64,000 nucleotides of DNA from Paenibacillus anaericanus (GCF_003994475.1 NZ_RZNY01000007.1:124001-188000), one strand, 5' to 3'. Shown: positions 18,393 through 27,306, counted from the stretch's first letter. Notes: generated by a model not told the origin, from the sequence alone. Numbers and translations are program-made.

Positions 18393-20576
18393 TTAAGCAC
18401 TCAATATCGCCTCGTTGCCAACTTCTTCCTCACTACGATCATGACGTAGGAAGTATACCAGTGTTAGTGCTAGGAACAGCAGTCCAAATATCATAAGAAT
18501 GCCCATGTGACCCCAAGCGACACCGAATTGACCACTCGAGATAACCGCTTTGTACCCACTAACACTATACGTCATTGGTAACCAAGGGTTAAATACTTTC
18601 ATCCAGTTAGGAATTAGTTCCAGTGGGAACGTACCCGCGCTGGTCGTTAATTGGAAGATTAGCATCAGGATTGCTAAGAACCGTCCTGGATTTTCAAGCC
18701 AAGTTACAAGCGCTTGAGTGATAAACATGTAACATAAACTAGTGACGAAAGTGAACAAATAGAAGAGTGGAACACTTTGTACTTCTAGACCTAATACATA
18801 CAACACCAGAATAGCGGCTAGAATTGATTGAATCAAACTCATCAAACTAAAAGCTAACACTCGGCTGACAAAACGATTCCATCCGGTTGCATCTGCAACA
18901 GCAGATCCCCGCATTGGAACTACTAGTGTAGAGATAAGTGCACCTATAAAGAGTCCCAATGATAAGAAATAAGGTGAGAATCCAGTACCGTAGTTCGGTA
19001 CTTCATCAATTTTATGTTCCTCAATTTCGATCGGTTGAGCGTACATGTTTACAAGTGCATCGGTTTTCTTCACGCTCGAAGTTTTATCCGCAGCTTCGTT
19101 CAGCTTAGTAGCCAATTCTCCTGAACCTTCTGTAAGCTTATCCATACCATCTTTCAATTCGCCAGCGCCACTGTCCAATTGTTTAGAACCACTAGCAAGC
19201 GTACCTACGCCACCAGATAATTGGTCCATACCATCTTGGATTTGCTGTGCACCAATACTGAGCTTACCAGAACCATCGGCAAGCTTTTTCCCACCAGTTG
19301 CAGCTTCTGACAATTTACCATTAAACTGCTTCAATCCAGCTGCAAGTTGCTCTTGTCCTGCTGACACTTGCGTTGCACCTTGTAGCAATTGTTCCTGTCC
19401 TTGAGAGAGCTTCTGACTACCTTGTAGTAATTGCTGTTGTGCACCATTCAAATCTTTGCTGCCTTGCAACAATTGTTGTTGTCCTTGAAGCACTTGTTCA
19501 CTACCCGTTGCAACCGCTTGGCTCGCTGCCAACAGTTTTTGCACTGCAGGGTTACTTGCAAGCTCTGGACTTGCTTTTGTTAGTTGCTCCAACCCTTGTG
19601 CTACTGCTTTGGCACCTTCAGTTACTTTTCCAGTTCCTTGCACTGAAGATTCGAGACCCGCTACTAACTTCTCACTACCCTCGCCAGAAGATTTCAATCC
19701 GGCACTAAGTGTATTCGCACCTTCCAAGGAAGATTGCAGACCTGCCTGTAATTGCTTACCGCCAGCACTAGCCTTCACAGCACCATCTTCTAGTTGCAAA
19801 CCTGCCGAAGTTAACTGATCTAACCCACTCGCTAGAGTAGAAGAACCTTTTTGAAGATCTTCAGCTCCTTGGCTTAGTGTACCTGCTCCATCTTTCAATG
19901 GAGTAATTCCAGATTCCAGCTTAGTTGTTCCATCAACTAATTTAGCCAAATTCTCTTTCAATTTCAGTGCACCATCATCGAGTTTAACAGCTCCATCATT
20001 GAGTGTGTTGGCCCCGGTTCCTGCATCACCCAATCCACCGGAGATTTCCTCCACTTGATCGAACAAAGTTTCAGTATACGCTTCAGTCACTTTTGCAGAA
20101 ACTTTGGTTTTGATCTCTTTAACAGCCGTACCACCAATTTGTGAGGCCAAGAAATTATAGCCCTCATTCGGCTCATAAATAAGTTGAGCTGGTTCTGGAT
20201 TTTCATCCATCAAAGTTGTTGCCTTGGATGAGAAGTTTTCTGGAATAACGATTGTCATATAGTATTCGTTATTCTCCATCCCTTGCGCCGCTTCTTCACG
20301 GGTGACAAACCTCCAGGAGAAATCATCACTTTTCTTTAATTCTTCCACAAGGTCATTACCAACTTCGAGTGACTTACCCTCATAGTTAGCGCCCGTATCC
20401 TGATTAACAATAGCTACAGGAAGCTCATTCATTTTACTATATGGATCCCAAAATGCAGTAAGAAACATTCCACTGTACAACACAGGAATAAACAAAACTA
20501 CAATTATTGGAATAAATACCTTAGGCTTCTTAAAGGAAGCCTTTAAATCACTAAAAAATACCGACAACGATCTCAT
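18393..20576 (-). CDS. YhgE/Pip domain membrane protein (ABC-2/RND-like)
   Basis: 727 residues. One N-terminal membrane helix (about 21-41), a long extracytoplasmic part, and five or six C-terminal helices form the Pip-N and ABC-2-like C-terminal domains. The middle (about 190-510) consists of heptads of the form LxxGxxx (LVDGTTK, LESGITP, LKDGAGT), predicted to make a long coiled coil. Family members include phage-infection protein Pip and type VII-linked YueB relatives; function here is unknown. Start: ATG after AAGGAG; an upstream frame extension is rejected. It sits 81 bp after a TetR gene, as commonly seen. Confidence 0.88.
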   Translation of the reverse strand: MRSLSVFFSDLKASFKKPKVFIPIIVVLFIPVLYSGMFLTAFWDPYSKMNELPVAIVNQDTGANYEGKSLEVGNDLVEELKKSDDFSWRFVTREEAAQGMENNEYYMTIVIPENFSSKATTLMDENPEPAQLIYEPNEGYNFLASQIGGTAVKEIKTKVSAKVTEAYTETLFDQVEEISGGLGDAGTGANTLNDGAVKLDDGALKLKENLAKLVDGTTKLESGITPLKDGAGTLSQGAEDLQKGSSTLASGLDQLTSAGLQLEDGAVKASAGGKQLQAGLQSSLEGANTLSAGLKSSGEGSEKLVAGLESSVQGTGKVTEGAKAVAQGLEQLTKASPELASNPAVQKLLAASQAVATGSEQVLQGQQQLLQGSKDLNGAQQQLLQGSQKLSQGQEQLLQGATQVSAGQEQLAAGLKQFNGKLSEAATGGKKLADGSGKLSIGAQQIQDGMDQLSGGVGTLASGSKQLDSGAGELKDGMDKLTEGSGELATKLNEAADKTSSVKKTDALVNMYAQPIEIEEHKIDEVPNYGTGFSPYFLSLGLFIGALISTLVVPMRGSAVADATGWNRFVSRVLAFSLMSLIQSILAAILVLYVLGLEVQSVPLFYLFTFVTSLCYMFITQALVTWLENPGRFLAILMLIFQLTTSAGTFPLELIPNWMKVFNPWLPMTYSVSGYKAVISSGQFGVAWGHMGILMIFGLLFLALTLVYFLRHDRSEEEVGNEAILSA

Positions 20577-20657
20577 ATGTTTTTCTCTCCTTGTTATAAC
20601 CAATATATCTGTGATCCTATCACTTTGACGTGCAGGTCCCTTTAGGGCCAGCATCTC

Positions 20658-21236
20658 TTATTCTGGTGACAATCCGCCTGTTAGAAACATCTTGACGAAT
20701 TCCTTGATTTGCGCCTCATTTAATGGCTCATGAAGCTTGTTCCAATCTGAAGTCAGTGCAACGTAAAGCTTCATTAAGATAAAAGAAATGACTTTTGGAT
20801 CAAATGAGCGAATTTCTCCACGTTCTACTGCACGAGAAATTTGACGTTCCAAATAATCGAGAATTGCATTCTCAACCTTCTCCAGTCCTTCTCTTGCCTG
20901 CGGTGTGCCAAAATCACGTACTTCTTGAAAAAGTTTGATCAGTAATTCTTGCTCTCTTCTATAGACCAAAAGAGCATCCATACTTTGGTACAAGTTCTCG
21001 AAGAACGGTTTATCCTCGTGTACTTCCTGCTCTGATATCCGCTTCATATCCGCAATGATGGAGCGAAGAATTTCATCAAACAATTCCTCTTTATTTGTAA
21101 AAAATGTATAAATCGTACCCTTGGCCACATTAGCAATTCTTGCCACTTGGTCCATCGTCGTCGCTTTGTAGCCGAACAGGGCGAACGATTTCTCCGCCGC
21201 TTCGATGACTAGTTTCCGGCGATCTACCACAGCCAT
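20658..21236 (-). CDS. TetR/AcrR-family transcriptional regulator
   Basis: 192 residues. The N-terminal helix-turn-helix includes GYKATTMDQVARIANVAKGTIYTFF, somewhat unlike any one named member. The C-terminal domain resembles the YfiR/TetR_C group. It likely represses its own operon, which includes the YhgE/Pip gene. Start taken at the ATG after AAGGGGG, with an upstream Met rejected. An inverted repeat lies upstream. Confidence 0.88.
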   Translation of the reverse strand: MAVVDRRKLVIEAAEKSFALFGYKATTMDQVARIANVAKGTIYTFFTNKEELFDEILRSIIADMKRISEQEVHEDKPFFENLYQSMDALLVYRREQELLIKLFQEVRDFGTPQAREGLEKVENAILDYLERQISRAVERGEIRSFDPKVISFILMKLYVALTSDWNKLHEPLNEAQIKEFVKMFLTGGLSPE

Positions 21237-21273
21237 CTTATGCACCCCCTTTTCTTCCCTCTTCTTAAACATT

Positions 21274-21308
21274 AAATGACTAAAATACGATTTCGGTCAT
21301 TTGGTCAT
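21274..21308. promoter_or_regulatory. Candidate TetR operator
   Basis: AAATGAC (21274-21280) and GTCATTT (21296-21302) form an inverted repeat with a 15-bp spacer, and a further GGTCAT follows at 21303-21308. It lies 38 bp upstream of the TetR start. The half-site TGAC with T/A flanks is common for this regulator class. Confidence 0.5.
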
Positions 21309-21569
21309 AGCTCACTTTAACATTTTCATGAATGTAATGCAAGTATATTTCAAGAATTTTCATCTTTTTTCATTACATTAAACATTCCCCGACTAAAGTC
21401 CAGCAAAGGACCCGCCCGCAGGCTCTTACATGATCGTTATAAAAAAACTAAACTAGCAATACAGATATATAAGCGTGCCGATTATCATAGTTAGTTCAAA
21501 TATGATGTAATTATAGGCTGACCGATCCACAGCGTGATCGGATAAAATTTGAAGCAGGTGATCAAAGCT

Positions 21570-22745
21570 ATGACTAAAAAACGAGTGCTTATCTTATCAG
21601 AAGGCTTCGGTAGTGGACATACTCAAGCTGGATATGCTCTAGCTGCTGGACTTAAGAAACTCAATCCACAGATCAAGACGAAAGTGCTGGAACTAGGTTC
21701 CTTTCTTAATCCCACATTAGCACCTTGGATTCTGTCAGCTTACAAACTCACCATTAATACAAGCCCCGCCTTGGTAGGTTTACTCTATCGAAAGCAATAT
21801 AAGAAACCATTGGGACGTCTCTCCACCTTAGCCCTTCATAAAATGTTCTACCATCATGCAGCTCAGGTAATTCGGCAGCTGAGACCCGACCTTATTATAT
21901 GTACACATCCTATTCCTAATACGATCATCTCAAGACTCAAAGCGGCCGGACTCAATGTTCCATTATGTACTCTTATTACCGACTATGATGCACATGGTTC
22001 ATGGATTACTCCAGAAGTCGAACATTATCTTGTTTCTACATTAGAGGTGCGTGATTTGCTAATCGGACGCGGAATAAGCCCAGAAGCCATTCAGGTGACC
22101 GGCATTCCCGTTCATCCGGAGTTCTGGAACATTCAGAATAAACAATCCGCAAGAGCAGAGCTTGGAATCAAAGATATGCCGACCACTCTCATTATGGGTG
22201 GTGGTTGGGGGCTACTCTTCAAGGAGGAGTTCATCAATCGACTCAGTTCCTGGAGAGATAGCGTTCAACTTGTATTCTGCATGGGGAGTAACGAGAAACT
22301 AGTTGCAAAACTACAGAAGCATCCCGCTCTTCGGCATCATAATATTACTGTGATGGGACACACATGTGAAATTAGCAAATGGATGGACGCCTCCGACTTG
22401 CTAATTACCAAACCCGGAGGGATGACCTGTACAGAGGCTCTCGCAAAGGGAATACCGATGCTGTTCTATGAATCTATCCCTGGGCAGGAAGAGAAGAATC
22501 GCGAATATTTTGTCAGTAGAGGATATGGGGAGGTTCTCGCCTCAGGCGATATTCTAGACAAATGGCTTAAATCCATTTCAAATGAAGTTTCACGAAGAGA
22601 GTATTTCAAAAAAACATCTCAGCTTCATCCCCTTTATAAACCTGAACGTTGTGCCATGGATGTTATGGAACTATTGCACTCTTCACTTGCTACAGTTCAG
22701 GTAGACAGACGTGCCTTAGGAATTGCCGGACTTAGAGCGAATTAA
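21570..22745 (+). CDS. MGDG synthase/UgtP-like glycosyltransferase (GT28)
   Basis: 391 residues. The N-terminal domain (about 8-165) has the SEGFGSGHTQAGYAL motif of monogalactosyldiacylglycerol synthases. The C-terminal GT28 domain has GGGWGLLF and the nucleotide-sugar loop TKPGGMTCTEAL. UgtP-type enzymes add glucose to diacylglycerol, making membrane glycolipid and the lipoteichoic acid anchor. The acceptor cannot be fixed here. Start at the ATG after GCAGGTG; an upstream in-frame TTG is rejected. The 333 bp before it, apart from the TetR operator, show nothing else I can name. Confidence 0.85.
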   Translation: MTKKRVLILSEGFGSGHTQAGYALAAGLKKLNPQIKTKVLELGSFLNPTLAPWILSAYKLTINTSPALVGLLYRKQYKKPLGRLSTLALHKMFYHHAAQVIRQLRPDLIICTHPIPNTIISRLKAAGLNVPLCTLITDYDAHGSWITPEVEHYLVSTLEVRDLLIGRGISPEAIQVTGIPVHPEFWNIQNKQSARAELGIKDMPTTLIMGGGWGLLFKEEFINRLSSWRDSVQLVFCMGSNEKLVAKLQKHPALRHHNITVMGHTCEISKWMDASDLLITKPGGMTCTEALAKGIPMLFYESIPGQEEKNREYFVSRGYGEVLASGDILDKWLKSISNEVSRREYFKKTSQLHPLYKPERCAMDVMELLHSSLATVQVDRRALGIAGLRAN

Positions 22746-22809
22746 TATGGTGATCCAAAAAAAGAGGCTATTGATCAACAATCCCCCATTCTTTTAATTA
22801 ATACTTAAA

Positions 22810-22856
22810 ATCTGTGATTTAAATCTCAATCACAGATGACACTTTAGAATTATAAT
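22810..22856 (+). promoter_or_regulatory. Perfect inverted repeat and -10 element upstream of MCP gene
   Basis: ATCTGTGATT (22810-22819) and AATCACAGAT (22828-22837) are perfect inverted arms around an 8-bp centre. They overlap where the -35 of a TATAAT at 22851-22856 would lie. No T-run follows, so an operator is more likely than a terminator. Confidence 0.4.
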
Positions 22857-22921
22857 GTAAGTTAGGTCTCAGGACTTAATTTCATACAATTCTATATAGA
22901 AAGATTTGGGGGAAACCAATT

Positions 22922-24616
22922 ATGGGGTTTGCAAAAAAAATTACCGCAACCGTTATCGGAATTCTTATGCTTGTCGGTGCGCTAATCGGTGTATTCAGCT
23001 ATCAAACAGCACAACGTCAAGTTTATGAATCCGTAGGGATTGAAGTGGTGGGTTGTGCAAATATCACTACAGGGCTCGTAACTCCGAGTGACATTGAGAA
23101 GTTGGCAGCAGGTGACTCCTCCGATCTCGCTAAGATTGAAGAACAACTGAACTGGACTGTTGATCATAAATCACTATTCAAGGAAGTGTTCATTCTCTCG
23201 CTTGACGGAAAAATTCTGGCCGCCGACCAACATTTGAAGCAACGTGGTTACAGCGCTGGACAAGCATTCTATTTTGATCAAGCTGATAAAGACATGATCA
23301 CCACCATGAAACACACGGTTTATTCTAAGGTATATACATATGATGGAGTTGACCTCTTAACTGGTTATGGCCCCATTTATAAGGACCATGATCCAAATAA
23401 AGAAATCATCGCTCTTATGGCCATTAATTTCGATGCTTCCATTATTCATGATCGGACTTGGGAGATTATTACCTTGCCCTTCATTATTGGAGCTATCGTA
23501 TTCCTTATTGCAGCCATCGTTCTCTATTTCCTCATTCATTGGATGATTCGTCCAATCGAGAAGTTATCCACCCAAGTGAATCAGGTAGCAAAAGGTGATC
23601 TGACTGTGCAACCATTATCCCTGAATAGTAAGGATGAGGTCGGCAGGTTGGCACGTGATTTCGGAAATATGACAGTCAGTCTTCGGGAACTAATTACGGA
23701 AGTTAACGATATGTCTCTTCAGGTTTCCTCATCGTCGCAGCAATTATCTGCAAGCACGATGCAAACAGGTAAAGCGAGTGAACAAACTGCATTAATTACG
23801 CAAGAACTTGCTCAAGGTGCAGAGCAACAACTGCGTAGTTTGGAAGAAGGCTCCAAAGCATTACAAGAGATGGCACAGTTCATTACCCAAATCGCCCAGA
23901 ATGCCCAGAATGTCTCCCAAGCAGCGCAGACTTCCTCATCTGCTTCGCAGCAAGGTAGCCACTCTATCAAACTTACGGTAGAGCAAATGAGTACAATGGA
24001 AGAAAAAATTCTTTTGCTCTCTAATAACGTTCAAGAACTGAGTAGCCATTCAAAGGAAATCCAAAGTATTCTTGATATCATAACCGGTATCTCAGCTGAA
24101 ACTCATTTACTTGCCATCAACGCTGCAATTGAAGCGGCACATGCAGGTGAACAAGGTAGTGGCTTTGCTGTTGTAGCTTCCTCTGTCCGCAAGCTAGCGG
24201 AACGATCGACAGAATCGGCGAAGCAAATCGCTACACTGATTGATTTCACATTAAATAAAATGGAACAAACGAGCGATACGATGGATGAAGCTGCTAAAGA
24301 AGTCGCCCATGGTACACAACTGGTGCGTAGCGTTGGTGAATCCCTAACTGAAATCGAAAGTTCATCAGAGTATACTGCCAAAGCAATCAACAAATTATCA
24401 GGCACCGTTCGGCATTTATCTACCAACTCAGAGCTATTGGTACAATCGATAGAGAAGATCGTCGAAGTAGCGAATGAAACAACTGATAACGCTCAAAGCA
24501 TGTCTGCAGCTTCTGAGGAACAATTAGCCTCTATGCAGGAAGTAGATGCATCAGCTAGTTTCCTTTCCAGTCTGTCTGACAAGCTTCAGACTCTTATCGA
24601 ACGATTCAAGGTATAA
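22922..24616 (+). CDS. Methyl-accepting chemotaxis protein (564 aa)
   Basis: Two membrane helices (about 7-27 and 180-210) flank a small extracytoplasmic Cache-like sensor domain. A HAMP domain (about 210-260) and the MA signalling domain follow, with the conserved hairpin tip ETHLLAINAAIEAAHAGEQGSGFAVVA near residue 395-420. It reports ligand binding to CheA/CheW. Start after GGGGG. Ligand unknown. No chemotaxis genes adjoin it. Confidence 0.93.
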   Translation: MGFAKKITATVIGILMLVGALIGVFSYQTAQRQVYESVGIEVVGCANITTGLVTPSDIEKLAAGDSSDLAKIEEQLNWTVDHKSLFKEVFILSLDGKILAADQHLKQRGYSAGQAFYFDQADKDMITTMKHTVYSKVYTYDGVDLLTGYGPIYKDHDPNKEIIALMAINFDASIIHDRTWEIITLPFIIGAIVFLIAAIVLYFLIHWMIRPIEKLSTQVNQVAKGDLTVQPLSLNSKDEVGRLARDFGNMTVSLRELITEVNDMSLQVSSSSQQLSASTMQTGKASEQTALITQELAQGAEQQLRSLEEGSKALQEMAQFITQIAQNAQNVSQAAQTSSSASQQGSHSIKLTVEQMSTMEEKILLLSNNVQELSSHSKEIQSILDIITGISAETHLLAINAAIEAAHAGEQGSGFAVVASSVRKLAERSTESAKQIATLIDFTLNKMEQTSDTMDEAAKEVAHGTQLVRSVGESLTEIESSSEYTAKAINKLSGTVRHLSTNSELLVQSIEKIVEVANETTDNAQSMSAASEEQLASMQEVDASASFLSSLSDKLQTLIERFKV

Positions 24617-24639
24617 CCCCCCTGTTATTAGTTAAAAAA

Positions 24640-24670
24640 AACGCCCCTTATCCAATGGATAAGGGGCGTT
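24640..24670. terminator. Bidirectional terminator between MCP and dps
   Basis: Perfect stem AACGCCCCTTATCC/GGATAAGGGGCGTT around a 3-base loop. An A-run on the left supplies the T-tract for the leftward dps transcript. Confidence 0.85.
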
Positions 24671-24681
24671 TCATCATTAAC

Positions 24682-25146
24682 TTATTTACTTGAGTAAGCA
24701 TTCAACATCCATCTGTGCTTGTCTAATGCAGTTAGCATGCCCAACAGTAAGTCTGCAGAACCTTCGTCCTCTGCTTCTACTGCTGCTTCCATTCCTTGCT
24801 TAAGTTCTTCACTTATCGTTTCAAAATCAGCAATAACAGCAGCTACCATCTCTTCAGCACTTTCCTTGCCGTTTGCTTCTTTGATGGTTGCGATAGCCAA
24901 AGATTCTTTCAGTGTAGCAATCGGAGATCCTCCAATTGCAAGCAACCGCTCAGCAATTTCATCTAAATAACCAGTAGTTTCATTATACAATTCTTCAAAT
25001 TTCTCATGTAGTGTAAAGAATTTAGCACCTTTTACATACCAGTGGAAGCTATGAAGTTTAGTGTAGAGCACCGTTAAGTTTGCGATCTGCAGATTCAATT
25101 TCCCTTGAAGTACTTGTTCACCTTGAGTTAGAATTTGATTTGCCAT
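24682..25146 (-). CDS. dps: Dps/ferritin-like DNA-protection protein
   Basis: 154 residues, four-helix ferritin fold. The ferroxidase ligands of Dps are visible as LHSFHWYVKG and HEKFEELYNETTGYLDEIAERL. Dps 12-mers oxidise and store iron using peroxide and protect DNA in stress or stationary phase. Start at the ATG 15 bp inside the longest frame, because GGAGG sits at the right distance. A palindrome TTTAGA-N5-TCTAAA is upstream. Confidence 0.92.
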   Translation of the reverse strand: MANQILTQGEQVLQGKLNLQIANLTVLYTKLHSFHWYVKGAKFFTLHEKFEELYNETTGYLDEIAERLLAIGGSPIATLKESLAIATIKEANGKESAEEMVAAVIADFETISEELKQGMEAAVEAEDEGSADLLLGMLTALDKHRWMLNAYSSK

Positions 25147-25216
25147 TTCTTGTTCCTCCATTCACCAATGTAATATACAGTTTGTCTAGAAAGCTTCAGA
25201 ATTTAAATATTTTAAA

Positions 25217-25233
25217 TTTAGACTAGATCTAAA
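25217..25233. promoter_or_regulatory. Palindrome upstream of dps
   Basis: TTTAGA and TCTAAA arms with a 5-bp centre, about 70 bp upstream of the dps start in a very AT-rich stretch. It does not match the PerR box (TTATAATNATTATAA) closely. Role is a guess. Confidence 0.3.
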
Positions 25234-25358
25234 TCTTGTTAATATAATATCACTTAACCTGCCCATAAGCAATCCCATATCACTGAAATGCAGTTTTTGT
25301 ATCATATGTTAAGTAAAGTTTGTGCCTTTTAATGACCTATTATTCAAAAAAAAGAAAA

Positions 25359-25382
25359 AACCGACGCATATTCGCATCGGTT
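25359..25382 (-). terminator. Terminator of the DivIVA-domain gene
   Basis: AACCGACGC/GCATCGGTT stem followed leftward by a long T-run (complement of the A-rich 25346-25360). Confidence 0.85.
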
Positions 25383-25400
25383 CCTCCCTTGTAATCAAAT

Positions 25401-25781
25401 TCAGATCTGCTCTCGGATATGAAGCTTAAATTGCTCCAAACTCCGTTCGATTTGCCGAAGTCCATCTTCAACAATTCGACGATTTACTACATTCTCTGTT
25501 TCGAGTTTGGGCAGTCGGGAAAGGGACTTCTTCTCCTCTTCCCAATAGGCTTGACGACGCTGGATCTCTTTGTATTTATCCAGAAGATCCGTAATAATAT
25601 CGTAGAAGCGCTCGTAATCGACGATAACATCATCGAGGAAGCGGTCAACTTCTTCCTTCTCATACCCTCGCATTTTCACATCGAAATCCTTCTCATGAAT
25701 GCCTAGTGCATTTAACTTGATTCCCAGTTGTTTAAACAGACCTTTCTGGTCCTCCAGTTTTCGTGAATAATCATCTTGCAT
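25401..25781 (-). CDS. DivIVA/GpsB-family protein
   Basis: 126 residues. The segment [26 protein letters not shown] (about 34-59) is the membrane-binding DivIVA/GpsB N-terminal motif, followed by coiled coil. Size and single coiled coil are nearer GpsB than DivIVA, but the N-terminal 30 residues before the motif are unusual. GpsB coordinates penicillin-binding proteins at division and elongation sites. Start at ATG after GGAGGG. Confidence 0.8.
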   Translation of the reverse strand: MQDDYSRKLEDQKGLFKQLGIKLNALGIHEKDFDVKMRGYEKEEVDRFLDDVIVDYERFYDIITDLLDKYKEIQRRQAYWEEEKKSLSRLPKLETENVVNRRIVEDGLRQIERSLEQFKLHIREQI

Positions 25782-25921
25782 TGGTATCCCTCCGTACATA
25801 AGCTTACACCTGGTTATTAGTAATCCCGTTTATAATGTAACATATTCATAACCGTTTATCGATATTCGGCAGTTCATGAAGTAAATCCATCATCCTTGTT
25901 GTCATGGATCTTAACACAAAA

Positions 25922-25943
25922 AGGACGCCAGCTTCTGGCGCCT
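25922..25943 (-). terminator. Terminator of tatA
   Basis: AGGaCGCCA/TGGCGCCT stem with one bulge, followed leftward by TTTTTGTG. Confidence 0.75.
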
Positions 25944-25964
25944 GCATGTAAGGATTATTTAAGT

Positions 25965-26162
25965 CTACTTACTATCCTCAACCGCTTTAATTTCCTGCGG
26001 TTTCTCTTCTTCCACATAATCGCCACGGGCACCTTTTTTGAACTCTTTCAACATCGTGCCGAAGCTACGCCCGAGTTCTGGTAATTTGCTAGGACCAAAT
26101 AACAGGAGCGCAGCAATTACCAACAACAGCAAATGTGTCGGTCGCAACAAATTTTCAAGCAC
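25965..26162 (-). CDS. tatA: Twin-arginine translocase subunit TatA
   Basis: 65 residues. One N-terminal helix (about 8-24), then the FGPSKLPELGRSFG hinge and amphipathic helix diagnostic for TatA/E, then an acidic-basic tail. It forms the pore for folded Tat substrates. Start: GTG at 26162 with AAGGAG 8 bases upstream; another in-frame GTG 9 bp upstream overlaps that site. No tatC adjoins it. Confidence 0.92.
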   Translation of the reverse strand: MLENLLRPTHLLLLVIAALLLFGPSKLPELGRSFGTMLKEFKKGARGDYVEEEKPQEIKAVEDSK

Positions 26163-26307
26163 ATTTATCACTCCTTAGGTATATCTTAGTAAAAATTATA
26201 CTACTTTTTACAGAATAAAGGGAAATATTTCTTATAAATTTAATCGAAACCAAAACAAACTTCTGGGCATATGCTGTTTCATCAAGCTATGCAAAGGGGA
26301 GAACATC

Positions 26308-26925
26308 ATGAATTCTTACAATCTGTGGGCTATCATTGCCATCGGGTTGGCCTCCAACCTAGATAATGCAGGGGTCGGAATTGCATATGGGGTCCGAAAA
26401 ATTCGTATTCCGTGGTATTCCAATTTAGCTATTTCCATCATTTCACTTCTTGCCACTTTAACTTCAGGTTTATTCGGGACTTGGATTTCCTCTTATATCG
26501 ATCCTTGGATTGGCCAATTCATCGGAACGGTTGTCATCGTCGGGGTCGGGATTTGGGTACTGTTACAACCACTCACAGAAAAGAAAAAATCGCAGAAGGA
26601 TGGCGATAGCGATACAAATGCGTTTACCCGCTTGCTCCGCAATCCTGAAGAAGCAGATAAAGACAGTTCCAAATCCATCAGTTTAACGGAATCTATACTG
26701 CTAGGTACCGCGCTGGCTATGAATGCATTGGCCGGTGGATTCAATGCGGGCATTACCCAGCTAGACATATGGTATACATCGCTATCTGTCGGGATTTTCA
26801 GTTTTCTATTACTATTATTATGTGCAGGATTTGGCGAGAAATATGCGGCTGAGAAGTTTGGTAATACCGCTACCGTTATATCAGGTTTACTGCTTATCGT
26901 AATCGGAATTAATCAAATGTTCTAA
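26308..26925 (+). CDS. YtaF/MntP-like membrane protein (sporulation membrane protein family)
   Basis: 205 residues, six helices with a charged central loop (about 92-125). Paired motifs GLASNLDNAGVGIAYG and GTALAMNALAGGFNAG each carry the small and Asp/Asn residues of the MntP/YtaF transporter repeat. MntP exports manganese; YtaF of Bacillus is a sporulation membrane protein of unknown activity. The sequence looks closer to YtaF because the second repeat has Asn where MntP has Asp. AAAGGGGAG precedes the ATG. Confidence 0.8.
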   Translation: MNSYNLWAIIAIGLASNLDNAGVGIAYGVRKIRIPWYSNLAISIISLLATLTSGLFGTWISSYIDPWIGQFIGTVVIVGVGIWVLLQPLTEKKKSQKDGDSDTNAFTRLLRNPEEADKDSSKSISLTESILLGTALAMNALAGGFNAGITQLDIWYTSLSVGIFSFLLLLLCAGFGEKYAAEKFGNTATVISGLLLIVIGINQMF

Positions 26926-27200
26926 TCTAATCCTGAACTCGCCAGATGAATGGCCGTTGTCTATAACTATCGATTTACCAAAGCCAGTCCCCCGGTCAAT
27001 CCCAATATTCGTGGTAACCGCTCCGGGGTGAAGGCAATTGGCTGTAACACGGGTTCCTTTTAATTGCTAGGCCCCATTCCACGCTACGAGAAGCCATTGT
27101 AACGTCTGCTCCCCTGCGTGCCAGTTCCACCGTGGACGCCTAAGCCCATCCCCGAATCAGTTCCCGTTATAATCACCGTTCTTCCTTGCATGTTATTCAT
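26926..27200 (-). pseudogene. Decayed short-chain dehydrogenase/reductase (SDR) remnant
   Basis: Read on the minus strand from an ATG at 27200, one frame gives MNNMQGRTVIITGTDSGMGL (the TGxxxGxG nucleotide loop). A second frame gives TVELARRGADVTMASRS (end of the Rossmann second strand). After a large internal deletion, a further frame gives GTRVTANCLHPGAVTTNIG, the classic C-terminal SDR segment. At least two frameshifts and loss of the catalytic YxxxK region make it nonfunctional. It lies between ytaF-like and the isoprenoid synthase-like gene, which it diverges from. Confidence 0.8.
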
Positions 27201-27224
27201 CTTCTATCTATTCAATCTTTGTCA

Positions 27225-27252
27225 ATATTCTATCTCACTTATTTCATACATT
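27225..27252 (+). promoter_or_regulatory. Candidate sigma-E (mother-cell) promoter for the isoprenoid/peptide cassette
   Basis: ATATT at 27225-27229 (preceded by CA), a 15-bp spacer, then CATACATT at 27245-27252. The sigma-E consensus known from Bacillus is kmATATT, 14-15 bp, CATACAnT, so the -10 is a full match and the -35 mismatches only at its first base. The ATG follows 54 bases later. A sigma-A-like TATAAT at 27259-27264 also exists but lacks a convincing -35. Confidence 0.55.
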
Positions 27253-27306
27253 TTACTCTATAATATACAGATTAGGATAAACTTTATTAGACAGGAGATA
27301 TTTACT

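Noticed and set aside
19045-19818. Plus-strand open frames opposite the YhgE/Pip gene
   Set aside because: They are the antisense image of the repeated LxxG heptads, low in complexity and without ribosome binding sites.
26308-26925. Calling the YtaF-like gene a manganese exporter (MntP)
   Set aside because: The conserved membrane Asp of the second repeat in MntP appears as Asn, and no manganese riboswitch precedes the gene.
27118-27306. Long N-terminal extension (63 residues) of the isoprenoid synthase-like gene
   Set aside because: It begins without a ribosome binding site, overlaps the SDR remnant on the other strand and covers the promoter elements. The ATG at 27307 has AGGAG.
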